From positions 1 to 39,884 of the forward strand of contig JBELMP010000009.1 in the NCBI GenBank assembly GCA_042095695.1: a stretch of 39,884 bases of DNA, given 5' to 3'. Positions 16,193 through 24,000 of this stretch are shown here, in pieces. The stretch comes from Maricaulis sp042095695 (lineage in GTDB: Bacteria; Pseudomonadota; Alphaproteobacteria; Caulobacterales; Maricaulaceae). Under the pieces are notes generated by a model, which did no database searches, was not told the DNA's origin, and was given only the letters and a program-made list of their open reading frames with translations. Numbering within the stretch: the stretch's first letter is position 1; each line of letters opens with the position of its first letter. Both the position numbers and the translations under genes were made by a program.

Positions 16193-16699
16193 CTATCGCG
16201 CAGCCTCGCGCTCGAGCGTCGGATAGACCTGGTTGCGCAACCTGCTCACATCCATGACACCATCAATCCGTCCAAGCACCTCGCCCTGCGCGGAGAGGAT
16301 GAATGTGGTCGGGTAGATTTCGACGGCGAGCGACCGGGCCGATTGGCCCTCGACATCCCGCATGGCACCGGTAAAGGGATTGCCGCGTTCGTTGAGAAAG
16401 GCTGCAGTATCACTGGCCAGCTCGTCGCCACTGATCCCGTACAGCGCGATCCCTTCATCCCTCAGAGCCATCAGCAGGCTGTGTTCGGATTGGCACTCAA
16501 CACAGGCCGCACCCCAGAAATGCAGAAGCGCCGGTTGTCCCGTGGCGAGCGTCTCAAATCCGGCAAGCCCGGAAATCGGTTCAATGGTGAGGGCTGGTAG
16601 AGGTTCGCGCGGCGGATTTTCGACCTGGTAAAACCGCCAGCCGAGCGTCGCAGCCAGAGCGGCGATGGCGAGTACGGCTATCAATTGCACAAGTCGCAT
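16193..16699 (-). CDS. ccmG: Thiol:disulfide interchange protein CcmG/DsbE-like
   Basis: The start at 16699, four bases after the ccmD stop, gives 168 residues; an in-frame ATG at 16714 has GAGGAGG immediately before it, too close to act well. One N-terminal membrane anchor (LVQLIAVLAIAALAATLGW) is followed by a periplasmic thioredoxin fold. The redox pair is Cys66 and Cys69 in FWGAACVECQ; the usual WC at the first cysteine is replaced by AC. The cis-proline loop is EIYPTTFIL. In cytochrome c maturation this protein reduces apocytochrome thiols before heme attachment. Position directly after ccmC-ccmD supports CcmG over a general TlpA protein. Confidence 0.82.
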   Translation of the reverse strand: MRLVQLIAVLAIAALAATLGWRFYQVENPPREPLPALTIEPISGLAGFETLATGQPALLHFWGAACVECQSEHSLLMALRDEGIALYGISGDELASDTAAFLNERGNPFTGAMRDVEGQSARSLAVEIYPTTFILSAQGEVLGRIDGVMDVSRLRNQVYPTLEREAAR

Positions 16700-16703
16700 G
16701 GAC

Positions 16704-16859
16704 CTAATCCTCATCCTCCTCGAGCTCCCGCAGGCGCGCCTTGGCACCCGAACGCTCAACAAGAACGAAGACGATCACGAGCAGAATGGCAAGGGCAGAA
16801 CCGCCCCAAGCCCCCCAGACGAAAGGGGCGTAGCCGCCCATGGCAAGAAACTCTGCCAT
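16704..16859 (-). CDS. ccmD: Heme exporter protein CcmD
   Basis: A 51-residue protein with the family pattern MAEFLAMGGYAPFVWGAWG, a single membrane helix (SALAILLVIVFVLVE), and then a charged C-terminus KARLRELEEDED. CcmD joins CcmA, B and C and helps release holo-CcmE. Its ATG overlaps the ccmC stop (TGATG), and ccmG follows four bases after its stop, so the three genes are translationally coupled. Confidence 0.92.
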   Translation of the reverse strand: MAEFLAMGGYAPFVWGAWGGSALAILLVIVFVLVERSGAKARLRELEEDED

Positions 16860-17587
16860 CACATCCCCTCTCGCTCACGTCGGCCCTGAATGGACCGCGC
16901 GCGCTGTATCAGCGTCCGGGACCGCAAGCGGTAGAAGACCAGCCAGGCGGTCAGACAGGTATAACCGAGCGCCATCAGCGCCAGGGGCCAAAGCTGGCTG
17001 GCATGGATTGTCGGGCCATCGAAACGGAACACCGAGGCGGGCTGGTGCAGGCTATTCCACCAGTCGACCGAGAACTTCACTATGACCAGATTGATGACCC
17101 CGGACATTGCCAGAATAGCGGCCAGGCGGGCGCCCTGATGACGATCCTCGATCGCGGTGCGCAGGGCCATATAGCCCAGATAGACCAGCAAGAGCACGAG
17201 AACCGAGGTCATGCGCGCATCCCATTCCCACCAGGTGCCCCACATCGGCTTGCCCCAGAGCGACCCCGTGAGAAGCGCCAAAGCCGTGAAAACCGCACCG
17301 ATCGGGGCCATGACCTCAGCCGCGGCATCGGCCAGGGAGTGCCGCCAGATAAAGAAGATAAAGCTGGCGCCGGCCATGGCGCCATAGATGGCCATGGCCA
17401 TATAGGCGGCCGGAACATGGACATACATGATACGGATGGTATCGCCCTGCTGATAGTCCGGCGGCGAGGCGAAGAAAGACACATATATGCCGGCGCCCAG
17501 CAAGCCCAGCGCCAGAATACCGAATATGGGTATGGCGAAGCGGGCGAGCAGATCGAAACGCTGAGGATTGGAAAAGTAAGACAGCAT
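16859..17587 (-). CDS. ccmC: Heme exporter/handling protein CcmC
   Basis: A 242-residue six-helix inner-membrane protein that loads heme onto CcmE. The tryptophan-rich heme motif WGTWWEWDAR is at 116-125, flanked by the two conserved histidines, His57 (MYVHVP) and His181 (SLHQPAS). Length is standard. It has no ribosome-binding site, and a candidate promoter places the transcription start on its ATG. It is followed by the overlapping ccmD. Confidence 0.95.
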   Translation of the reverse strand: MLSYFSNPQRFDLLARFAIPIFGILALGLLGAGIYVSFFASPPDYQQGDTIRIMYVHVPAAYMAMAIYGAMAGASFIFFIWRHSLADAAAEVMAPIGAVFTALALLTGSLWGKPMWGTWWEWDARMTSVLVLLLVYLGYMALRTAIEDRHQGARLAAILAMSGVINLVIVKFSVDWWNSLHQPASVFRFDGPTIHASQLWPLALMALGYTCLTAWLVFYRLRSRTLIQRARSIQGRREREGM

Positions 17588-17593
17588 GGCTGT

Positions 17594-17622
17594 GAATTAC
17601 TTCGCCAATCCAGCTTTCGCAA
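17594..17622 (-). promoter_or_regulatory. Candidate ccmC promoter, leaderless
   Basis: On the minus strand TTGCGA (17622-17617), a 17-base spacer and TAATTC (17599-17594) fit a sigma-70 promoter. Six bases then lead to the ccmC ATG, so the start point would be its A. It lies between the cupin gene and ccmC and would give ccmCDG independent expression. Confidence 0.5.
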
Positions 17623-17640
17623 CTGTAGGAGTGTCGCAGG

Positions 17641-18297
17641 CTAGCCCGGCAAATGCCCCGTCTTCACATAGATGAGGCAGCCCTCATCGGAAAATGGCGC
17701 GTGCTCTGACAGGTGGGGGTTTCGCAGCCATGTGCCCTTGGGATAATCGCCATGCTCGTCCTGGAATGTGCCGTCGAGGACAAGGATCTCCTCACCGCCC
17801 CAATGACGGTGACGGTTGAATACAGTGCCCGGCTCCCATTTCACGAGGGCCACGCTTTCCGTTCCGGCCTGATGCAAGGGTAGTACAGACAGGCCATCGA
17901 CCAGACCCGGGGAGAAGGCCGCCCGTCTCGTGTCGACAACTTTCTGAACCTTATCCATCGGGTCGAACTGGCGCAGTTTGACGAATATCGTCGCACCCGG
18001 ATCCGTAAATGGGGTGTGGGCACTACCCGGCGGGTTACGCACATAGGTGCCAGCCGGGTAATCGCCGCTTTCATCAGAGAAAACACCGTCCATGACGAGA
18101 TATTCCTCACCCAGCTCATGGCTGTGCGAATCGAAGGATGAGCCGGGTTCAAATTTCACAATCGTCGTCGCACGCGCCACCTCATCGCCGATCCGGTCCA
18201 GCATCATGCGGTTCACACCACTGGCGGGCGAGTGCACCCAGTCAATATCGCCGGGACGGATCACGGCGCGCTTTGAAAAGTCGGAATTGATTTCCAT
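17641..18297 (-). CDS. Double-cupin (ChrR-type) protein inside the ccm locus
   Basis: The start at 18297 is chosen because GAGGAGG lies five bases upstream; an ATG six codons further up overlaps that site. The 218-residue protein has two tandem cupins of the ChrR kind. Each has a metal site, SHSHELGEEYLVMDG and NRHRHWGGEEILVLDG, followed by the shared pattern DYPxGTxxRNP and a last histidine (HTPF, HAPF). This predicts a soluble metal-binding protein; zinc is usual in ChrR, but there is no N-terminal anti-sigma domain here and no sigma factor gene nearby. It separates ccmAB from ccmCDG and has its own promoter. Function unknown. Confidence 0.82.
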   Translation of the reverse strand: MEINSDFSKRAVIRPGDIDWVHSPASGVNRMMLDRIGDEVARATTIVKFEPGSSFDSHSHELGEEYLVMDGVFSDESGDYPAGTYVRNPPGSAHTPFTDPGATIFVKLRQFDPMDKVQKVVDTRRAAFSPGLVDGLSVLPLHQAGTESVALVKWEPGTVFNRHRHWGGEEILVLDGTFQDEHGDYPKGTWLRNPHLSEHAPFSDEGCLIYVKTGHLPG

Positions 18298-18319
18298 GAC
18301 AGCCTCCTCAGCCATCTAT

Positions 18320-18333
18320 CTATCACTTGATAG
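18320..18333. promoter_or_regulatory. tetO-like inverted repeat at the cupin gene start site
   Basis: CTATC and GATAG arms surround four bases (CTATCACTTGATAG). The arms are those of the tetracycline operator, which has three central bases. It begins three bases after the -10 element of the cupin promoter, overlapping the expected transcription start, a typical repressor position. No TetR-type gene is in the window. Confidence 0.4.
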
Positions 18334-18335
18334 GC

Positions 18336-18363
18336 AATATAGGTAACCAGCGTCCAGCTTCAA
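18336..18363 (-). promoter_or_regulatory. Candidate promoter of the cupin gene
   Basis: On the minus strand TTGAAG (18363-18358), 16 bases, then TATATT (18341-18336). It lies in the 81-base gap between ccmB and the cupin gene, about 40 bases before the cupin ATG. Confidence 0.55.
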
Positions 18364-18378
18364 GTATACCGCCATCGC

Positions 18379-19050
18379 CTAGCCCAGCCGAACCCTGATC
18401 GCCGCGGCGATTCCGAACGGCACCAGTGCAATTGTCCCGAGCGAGACCGCGCAGGTCAGGAGCAGGGTCGCGACGGCCCGATCCAGCTCACCCTCCAGCG
18501 CCGCGCGACCGGCACCAGCAGCAAAGACCAGCACCGGGATCATCAACGGCATTGCGATAAGCGCTATCAGCAACCCGCCACGCTTTACGCCCGCTGAAAG
18601 CGCTCCGGCAAACCCTGCGATCAAGGCCAGGGTTGGAATAGCCGCCAGCAGGGCTGCGCCGACAAGGCCGGCACTGGCCGGGTCCAGCCCGTACATCAAA
18701 GCCCCGACAATACCGATGAGCGGCAAGGCCCACAGCGTGGCGACAGCCTGGCCCATGACTTTGGCAAGGGCGAGCACGGGCAGGCTGACGGGTGTCAACG
18801 CGTAGAGCTCAAGCGTGCCATCCGCGAAGTCCTCTGCAAACAGGCGCTCGGCCGCCTGGAGGACGGACAGGAGCGCTGCAATGCCCATCAAGCCCGGCCC
18901 GATAGCTCGCAGGATTTCGTCATCCGGACCGATTGCCAGCGGTCCGAGCGTAATACAGGCCAGAAAGAAGGCCGTCGGCCCCGCTGCACCGCCACCGCCA
19001 GCCCAGGCAAGGCGGGCCTCGCGGGCAAATATGCCAAGGACGACACTCAT
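18379..19050 (-). CDS. ccmB: Heme exporter protein CcmB
   Basis: A 223-residue membrane subunit with six hydrophobic helices. The conserved cytoplasmic block is ERLFAEDFADGTLELYAL, together with LAKVMGQAVATLWALPL and the final FGIAAAIRVRLG. With CcmA it forms the ABC module that drives release of holo-CcmE in cytochrome c maturation. The glycine-rich WAGGGGAAGP near the N-terminus replaces the usual shorter loop. It overlaps ccmA by four bases, so the two are coupled; the cupin gene follows after 81 bases. Confidence 0.92.
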   Translation of the reverse strand: MSVVLGIFAREARLAWAGGGGAAGPTAFFLACITLGPLAIGPDDEILRAIGPGLMGIAALLSVLQAAERLFAEDFADGTLELYALTPVSLPVLALAKVMGQAVATLWALPLIGIVGALMYGLDPASAGLVGAALLAAIPTLALIAGFAGALSAGVKRGGLLIALIAMPLMIPVLVFAAGAGRAALEGELDRAVATLLLTCAVSLGTIALVPFGIAAAIRVRLG

Positions 19051-19679
19051 GCACCGATCTCCAGAGTGCGGGCGCCTGGCCAGTCGAGCATCTGGTGGGT
19101 CGCAGCAAGAACCAGCCCGCCGCGCGCGCGATGCCAGCCCACAAGCTCGGCCAGACGGTCACGCCCGGCGCCATCCAGCGGACCCGCAGGTTCGTCAAGA
19201 AGCCAGATCGGCCGATTGGCGAGCGCAATTCGGGCCAGGGCGGCACGCCTTTGCTGCCCGCGCGAGAGTCGGCCGGCCGGCCGGTCGATCAGATGCCCGA
19301 TATCGAGCGCCTTGAGAAACGGCAGGATATTCCGGCGGCTTTCGCCCGATTGTGCGCACCAGAAGCGCAAGGCCTGGCGCAGGGTCTCATTGGGCTTGAG
19401 CCCATCGGCATGACCGAGCCAGGCAATCACATCCTCCCTGTCACCCGGCAGCGCGATTTCGCCGGCATCAAGCGCCAGAAAGCCGGCAATCGCCCTCAGC
19501 AGCGTGGTCTTGCCCGCACCATTGACACCGATCAGGAAAATCGCATCGCCTGCCCGACAGTCCAAATCCAGCGCCTCAATCAGCCGCCGCTCGCCGCGGC
19601 TGAGACTGACAGCGCGCAGCGAAAGGCAAGCGTCGGAAAAGGCGGGCCAATCGGCCGAAAGCGAACGAGCTTGGGTCAT
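19047..19679 (-). CDS. ccmA: Heme exporter ATP-binding protein CcmA
   Basis: A 210-residue ABC ATPase when started at 19679 (19688 is the alternative, three residues longer); the frame is open far upstream but would then overlap the divergent acnA. Walker A is GVNGAGKTT, the signature motif is LSRGQQRR, Walker B is IWLLDEPAGPLD, and the switch histidine is in AATHQM. It powers the CcmABCD heme-handling complex. Its -35 candidate TTGACG (19715-19710) is good, but the -10 is weak. It is followed by the overlapping ccmB. Confidence 0.92.
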   Translation of the reverse strand: MTQARSLSADWPAFSDACLSLRAVSLSRGERRLIEALDLDCRAGDAIFLIGVNGAGKTTLLRAIAGFLALDAGEIALPGDREDVIAWLGHADGLKPNETLRQALRFWCAQSGESRRNILPFLKALDIGHLIDRPAGRLSRGQQRRAALARIALANRPIWLLDEPAGPLDGAGRDRLAELVGWHRARGGLVLAATHQMLDWPGARTLEIGA

Positions 19680-19768
19680 TCCCGGCATGTCGCCTGAACA
19701 GGGATAGGACGTCAACGCATGGTGTGCGCATTGCAGCCCGCCCTGAGTGCGGCTAAAACGCGCGCAAT

Positions 19769-19800
19769 CGGTCACGACCGGATCCGCTTCCCAGGCGGAT
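19769..19800. other. Two small inverted repeats in the ccmA-acnA intergenic region
   Basis: CGGTC-AC-GACCG (19769-19780) is followed at once by ATCCGC and GCGGAT arms (19782-19800, seven-base loop). They lie in the 223-base divergent region. In GC-rich DNA such short repeats arise often by chance. A weak acnA promoter (TTGCGA at 19824, TAGACA at 19846) lies after them. I see nothing else in this gap. Confidence 0.25.
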
Positions 19801-19902
19801 GCGCCCGCCTCCATTCGGAGGCCTTGCGACGGCGCCGCCCAATCGTAGACATGCCGGCTGCGCCCGCCACGCCGGCTCAGATTAGGAAGATGAGGAACAG
19901 AA

Positions 19903-22578
19903 ATGGCTTCTTTGGACAGTTTTTCCTGTAAACGCACCCTCACCGCCGCCGGTGAAACCTATACCTATTTCGATCTGACCGTCGCCGAGGCGAACGGCCT
20001 GGCCGGGATTTCGCGCCTGCCAACCTCGCTGAAAGTCCTGCTGGAGAACCTGCTGCGTTTTGAAGACGGCAAAACGGTCACCAAGGACGATATCGAGGCC
20101 ATGGCCGCCTGGCTGACCAAGCAGAGCTCCACCCATGAGATCGCCTATCGTCCCGCTCGCGTGGTGATGCAGGACTTCACCGGCGTTCCCGCTGTTGTTG
20201 ACCTGGCAGCCATGCGCGATGCCGCAGGCAAGCTTGGCGCCGATCCCGAGCGCATCAATCCGCAAGTCCCCGTCGATCTTGTGATCGATCACTCGGTGAT
20301 GGTCGATTATTTCGGTGGCGAGAACAGTTTCGAAAAAAATGTCGAGCGTGAATACCAGCGCAACGGCGAGCGCTATAAATTCCTCAAATGGGGCGCCAAG
20401 GCGTTTGACAACTTCCGTGTCGTTCCGCCGGGCACCGGGATTATTCACCAGGTCAATCTGGAGCATCTCGCCCAGACCGTCTGGACCAAGGCAGAGGATG
20501 GCGAGACGCTGGCCTATCCGGACACCTGCGTTGGCACGGACAGCCACACAACGATGATCAATGGTCTGGCCGTTCTCGGATGGGGTGTCGGCGGCATCGA
20601 GGCGGAGGCCGCCATGCTGGGACAGCCGGTCTCCATGCTCATCCCGGAAGTCATCGGCTTTGAGCTGACCGGAAAACTGCCGGAGGGGGCGACGGCAACC
20701 GATCTCGTCCTGAAGGTCGTCGAATTGCTCCGTGCGCGCGGCGTGGTCGGAAAATTTGTCGAATTCTACGGCTCCGGCCTGGACAATCTTTCCCTCGAAG
20801 ATGAGGCGACGATTGCGAACATGGCTCCGGAATATGGCGCCACCTGCGGCTTCTTCGCCGTCGACAATGAAACGCTCGAATATCTGCGAGCGACCGGTCG
20901 TGACGATAAACGGGTCGCGCTGGTCGAAGCCTACGCCAAGGCCCAGGGCATGTTCCGCCCGGATTATGCGGCAGATCCGATCTTCACCGATACGCTCCAT
21001 CTGGACATGGCAAGCATTGTACCTGCCCTGTCAGGTCCGAAACGGCCGCAGGACTGGATAGAATTGACCCGCGCCGCCAAGGGCTTTGCCGAAATCATGG
21101 AGAGCGAGTACGGCAAGGGCGATGAGCTGGGCAAATCCGCCCCGGTCGAAGGTGAAGACTTCGCATTCACCAATGGCGATGTGGCGATCGCGGCCATCAC
21201 CTCCTGCACCAATACCTCCAATCCCTCGGTCCTGCTGGGTGCCGGCCTACTGGCGCGGAATGCCCGCGCCAAGGGATTGACCCGCAAGCCCTGGGTGAAG
21301 ACCTCCCTCGCCCCCGGCTCCCAAGTGGTCACGGATTATCTGGAAAAAGCCGGATTGCAGGACGATCTCGACGCACTCGGTTTCAACCTTGTGGGCTATG
21401 GCTGTACAACCTGTATCGGCAATTCCGGCCCGCTGCCGCCGGCAATTTCCAAAACCATCAATCAGCATGACCTGGTCGCGTCCTCCGTCCTCTCCGGAAA
21501 TCGCAATTTCGAAGGCCGGATCTCTCCGGATGTTCGTGCAAACTACCTGGCCTCGCCGCCCCTGGTGGTTGCCTATGCGATCGCCGGCACGATGACCCGG
21601 GATATTACGACCGAGCCGCTCGGACAGGACCAGGACGGGAATGATGTCTTCCTGAAAGATATCTGGCCATCCAACCAGGAAATCACCGAGGCGGTCCGGG
21701 CCGCGGTCTCGCCAGACATGTTTGCGACCCGCTATGCCGACGTGTTCAAGGGCGATGCGGCCTGGGCGGGGATCAATGTGACCGGCGGTCTGACCTATCA
21801 ATGGGATCACACCTCGACCTATGTTCAAAACCCGCCCTATTTCGAGGGCATGACCATGGAGCCGGAAAGCCCGGGCGATGTCATCAATGCCAAGATTATG
21901 GGGCTGTTCGGCGATAGCATCACCACGGATCACATTTCTCCAGCCGGTTCGATCAAGGCTGATAGTCCGGCGGGTCGCTACCTGCAGGAACGCCAGGTCC
22001 CCGTTCTCGAATTCAACTCCTACGGCTCACGGCGCGGCAATCACGAAGTGATGATGCGGGGCACATTCGCCAATATTCGTATCAAGAATAAGATGCTCGA
22101 AGGCGTGGAGGGCGGTTATACGCTCAAGGACGGCAAACAAGTCGATATTTTTGACGCGTGTATGGATTATCAGGCCGAAGGCACGCCGCTTGTCGTCTTT
22201 GGCGGCAAGGAATATGGCACGGGCTCCTCGCGGGACTGGGCTGCCAAGGGCACCCGCTTGCTTGGCGTAAAAGCTGTAATTGCAGAGAGCTTTGAGCGAA
22301 TTCACCGGTCCAACCTGATCGGCATGGGCGTGCTGCCCCTGCAATTCGAGGATGGGGCGTCCTGGGAGGGTCTCGGAATGACCGGTGACGAAATCGTCAC
22401 CATCACCGGAGTCGCCGATCTCGAACCAAGAGCCTTGATGACGGTCGAGATCACCTTCCCGGACGGGACGCGCAAATCGGCGCCGGCCCGCGCCCGGATC
22501 GATACCGAGAACGAGCTGGAGTATTTCCGCCATGGCGGCATCCTCCACTATGTGCTCCGCAATCTCGCCCGCGCGTAA
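19903..22578 (+). CDS. acnA: Aconitate hydratase A
   Basis: An 891-residue TCA-cycle enzyme converting citrate to isocitrate with a [4Fe-4S] cluster. The ligands are Cys435 (SCTNTSNPS), Cys501 and Cys504 (GYGCTTCIGNSGP), at the same positions as in the E. coli AcnA family. The TDSHTTMINGLAVLGWGVGG block and the C-terminal swivel domain motifs (YGSRRGNHEVMMRGTF, EYGTGSSRDWAAKG) are intact. GAGG lies about seven bases ahead of the ATG. The length matches the AcnA/IRP1 branch rather than AcnB. It is transcribed away from ccmA and followed by a structured hairpin. Confidence 0.97.
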   Translation: MASLDSFSCKRTLTAAGETYTYFDLTVAEANGLAGISRLPTSLKVLLENLLRFEDGKTVTKDDIEAMAAWLTKQSSTHEIAYRPARVVMQDFTGVPAVVDLAAMRDAAGKLGADPERINPQVPVDLVIDHSVMVDYFGGENSFEKNVEREYQRNGERYKFLKWGAKAFDNFRVVPPGTGIIHQVNLEHLAQTVWTKAEDGETLAYPDTCVGTDSHTTMINGLAVLGWGVGGIEAEAAMLGQPVSMLIPEVIGFELTGKLPEGATATDLVLKVVELLRARGVVGKFVEFYGSGLDNLSLEDEATIANMAPEYGATCGFFAVDNETLEYLRATGRDDKRVALVEAYAKAQGMFRPDYAADPIFTDTLHLDMASIVPALSGPKRPQDWIELTRAAKGFAEIMESEYGKGDELGKSAPVEGEDFAFTNGDVAIAAITSCTNTSNPSVLLGAGLLARNARAKGLTRKPWVKTSLAPGSQVVTDYLEKAGLQDDLDALGFNLVGYGCTTCIGNSGPLPPAISKTINQHDLVASSVLSGNRNFEGRISPDVRANYLASPPLVVAYAIAGTMTRDITTEPLGQDQDGNDVFLKDIWPSNQEITEAVRAAVSPDMFATRYADVFKGDAAWAGINVTGGLTYQWDHTSTYVQNPPYFEGMTMEPESPGDVINAKIMGLFGDSITTDHISPAGSIKADSPAGRYLQERQVPVLEFNSYGSRRGNHEVMMRGTFANIRIKNKMLEGVEGGYTLKDGKQVDIFDACMDYQAEGTPLVVFGGKEYGTGSSRDWAAKGTRLLGVKAVIAESFERIHRSNLIGMGVLPLQFEDGASWEGLGMTGDEIVTITGVADLEPRALMTVEITFPDGTRKSAPARARIDTENELEYFRHGGILHYVLRNLARA

Positions 22579-22593
22579 GCTTCAAACAAGACA

Positions 22594-22641
22594 CCTCCCG
22601 ACCGCGTAACGGCCACGTGATTGGCACCTGCGGGCGGGAGG
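22594..22641 (+). other. Long structured hairpin between acnA and the DUF1223 gene
   Basis: CCTCCCG (22594-22600) pairs with CGGGAGG (22635-22641). After an A/G mismatch, CCGC (22602-22605) pairs with GCGG (22630-22633). Inside, GCCA (22612-22615) pairs with TGGC (22622-22625) around the six-base loop CGTGAT. No T run follows, so it is not a normal terminator. The 3' arm holds GGGAGGG, the only Shine-Dalgarno-like sequence before the DUF1223 ATG at 22657, though 14 bases away. Confidence 0.5.
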
Positions 22642-22656
22642 GTCTATCTAAAGCGC

Positions 22657-23391
22657 ATGACACGTCTTCTTGCGATCCTGTTGGCACTCCTCCTCAGCCA
22701 GCCTTTGCTGCCCAGCGCGGCAGAGGCCAAGGGCGATGAAACACGGCCGGTCCTGGTGGAACTCTTTACCAGCCAGGGCTGCGGGCTATGCCCGGATGCG
22801 AACCGTTTTCTTGGTGAGCTCGATCAGGACGAGAATGTCTTCACACTCGCCTTCGCAGTGAATTACTGGGACATGTATGGATGGGAAGACACCTATGCCC
22901 GGCCTGAATACGTCAATCGGCAAATGGCCTATCTGCCTCGCCTGGACGTGCCGCGGCTCTATACACCACACTTCATCGTCGACGGCATGGTCGATGCGCC
23001 CGGTCAGCACCAGGACAAGGTTCGAGATGCCGTAGATGAGCGCCTCTCGGCAATGCCGGTCCAGCCGGAAATCACGCTCGCAGACGGCCCCTTTGGCTCA
23101 TACGTGGTCACCGTCGACGGCGAAATCCCCGAGGAGCCGCTGGATGTCTGGCTGGTTTCCTACGCGCCGGGCTGGGCCAGTGTAGAGATCGAGGCCGGTG
23201 AGAATGCCGGAACCGACATGCTTCACTACAATATGGTCAAGGCCATTACCCATATCGGGCAATGGTCCGGTGGAGAAAGCGACTTCATGGGCGATGCCAA
23301 TCGCCGCTATGGCGCTGTTGCGATTGTCCAGGGCGCCAATGGCGGGCCGATCTACGGCTTTGCCTTCGCTCCGACCATCGCCGACAGCTAG
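22657..23391 (+). CDS. DUF1223 secreted thioredoxin-like protein
   Basis: With the start at 22657 the protein has 244 residues and a clean signal peptide (TRLLAILLALLLSQPLLPSAAEA). The mature part begins with VLVELFTSQGCGLCPDAN, the DUF1223 signature: a thioredoxin-like fold with a CGLC redox pair where many relatives have CSSC. Later blocks are VNYWDMYGWEDTYA, the tract YTPHFIVDGM, and DMLHYNMVKAI. It is probably periplasmic; its substrate is unknown. It follows acnA by 78 bases, with the hairpin in the gap, and its TAG stop shares the palindrome CTAG with the stop of regA on the other strand. Confidence 0.85.
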   Translation: MTRLLAILLALLLSQPLLPSAAEAKGDETRPVLVELFTSQGCGLCPDANRFLGELDQDENVFTLAFAVNYWDMYGWEDTYARPEYVNRQMAYLPRLDVPRLYTPHFIVDGMVDAPGQHQDKVRDAVDERLSAMPVQPEITLADGPFGSYVVTVDGEIPEEPLDVWLVSYAPGWASVEIEAGENAGTDMLHYNMVKAITHIGQWSGGESDFMGDANRRYGAVAIVQGANGGPIYGFAFAPTIADS

Positions 23392-23939
23392 CGCGGCGCG
23401 CGTTTGGCCAGGATCCGCTGCAAGGTTCGGCGATGCATGTTCAATCGGCGGGCCGTTTCCGAAACATTGTGATCGCAGAGCTCGAATACGCGCTGAATAT
23501 GTTCCCAGCGCACACGATCTGCCGACATCGGGTTTTCTGGCGGTGAGGGCTTGTCGTCCGGATGGGCCAGCAGCGCCTTGACGATATCGTCGGCATCGGC
23601 AGGCTTGGACAAATAGTCAATGGCGCCAGCCTTAACCGCGGCAACAGCGGTCGCGATATTACCATAACCGGTCAGCATGACGACCCGGCAATCGGGCCGG
23701 GAAGCGTGCAGAGACTGGGTTACTTCAAGCCCGTCTCCATCCTCGAGACGCAAGTCCAGCACCGCAAAGGCGGGCGGATTGGACCGGGCAATCTCACGCG
23801 CCTCATCCACGGTCCCAACCGCCGAGACGATAAAGCCACGAGCGGTCATCGCCCGGCCCAGACGGGTCCGGAACGGGGCATCATCGTCCAGGATCAGAAG
23901 GGATTTATCCTCTGGCAGCTCGTATTCGATCTCGCTCAC
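23388..23939 (-). CDS. regA: Redox response regulator RegA/PrrA/ActR
   Basis: A 183-residue global regulator of respiration in alphaproteobacteria. The receiver domain has acidic residues DDD (18-20), phospho-acceptor Asp62 (LDLRLEDGDG), Thr in MLTGYG, and Lys in YLSKP. A proline-rich linker (PDDKPSPPENP) leads to the Fis-type helix-turn-helix HNVSETARRLNMHRRTLQRI that is nearly invariant in RegA homologues. The start is GTG, with GAGG close upstream. It is 61 bases downstream of regB on the same strand, probably one operon. Confidence 0.95.
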   Translation of the reverse strand: MSEIEYELPEDKSLLILDDDAPFRTRLGRAMTARGFIVSAVGTVDEAREIARSNPPAFAVLDLRLEDGDGLEVTQSLHASRPDCRVVMLTGYGNIATAVAAVKAGAIDYLSKPADADDIVKALLAHPDDKPSPPENPMSADRVRWEHIQRVFELCDHNVSETARRLNMHRRTLQRILAKRAPR

Positions 23940-24000
23940 GGCCTCGTCCTTTTCTTGCGTTTGCCTGCTTCTTGTCTGTGCTGGCAGCTCAAAACTCTTA

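Noticed and set aside
17641..18297. Full ChrR anti-sigma factor
   Set aside because: ChrR has an N-terminal zinc-binding anti-sigma domain; this protein has two cupins and no such domain, and no ECF sigma gene is adjacent.
19769..19800. Riboswitch or attenuator before acnA
   Set aside because: Only two short stems in GC-rich DNA, with no further structure and no matching class. Listed as repeats only.
19680..19943. Long N-terminal extension of CcmA
   Set aside because: It would run through the divergent acnA start and adds 88 residues not found in CcmA proteins.
22594..22641. Intrinsic terminator after acnA
   Set aside because: The stem is strong, but the loop region is long and no T run follows.
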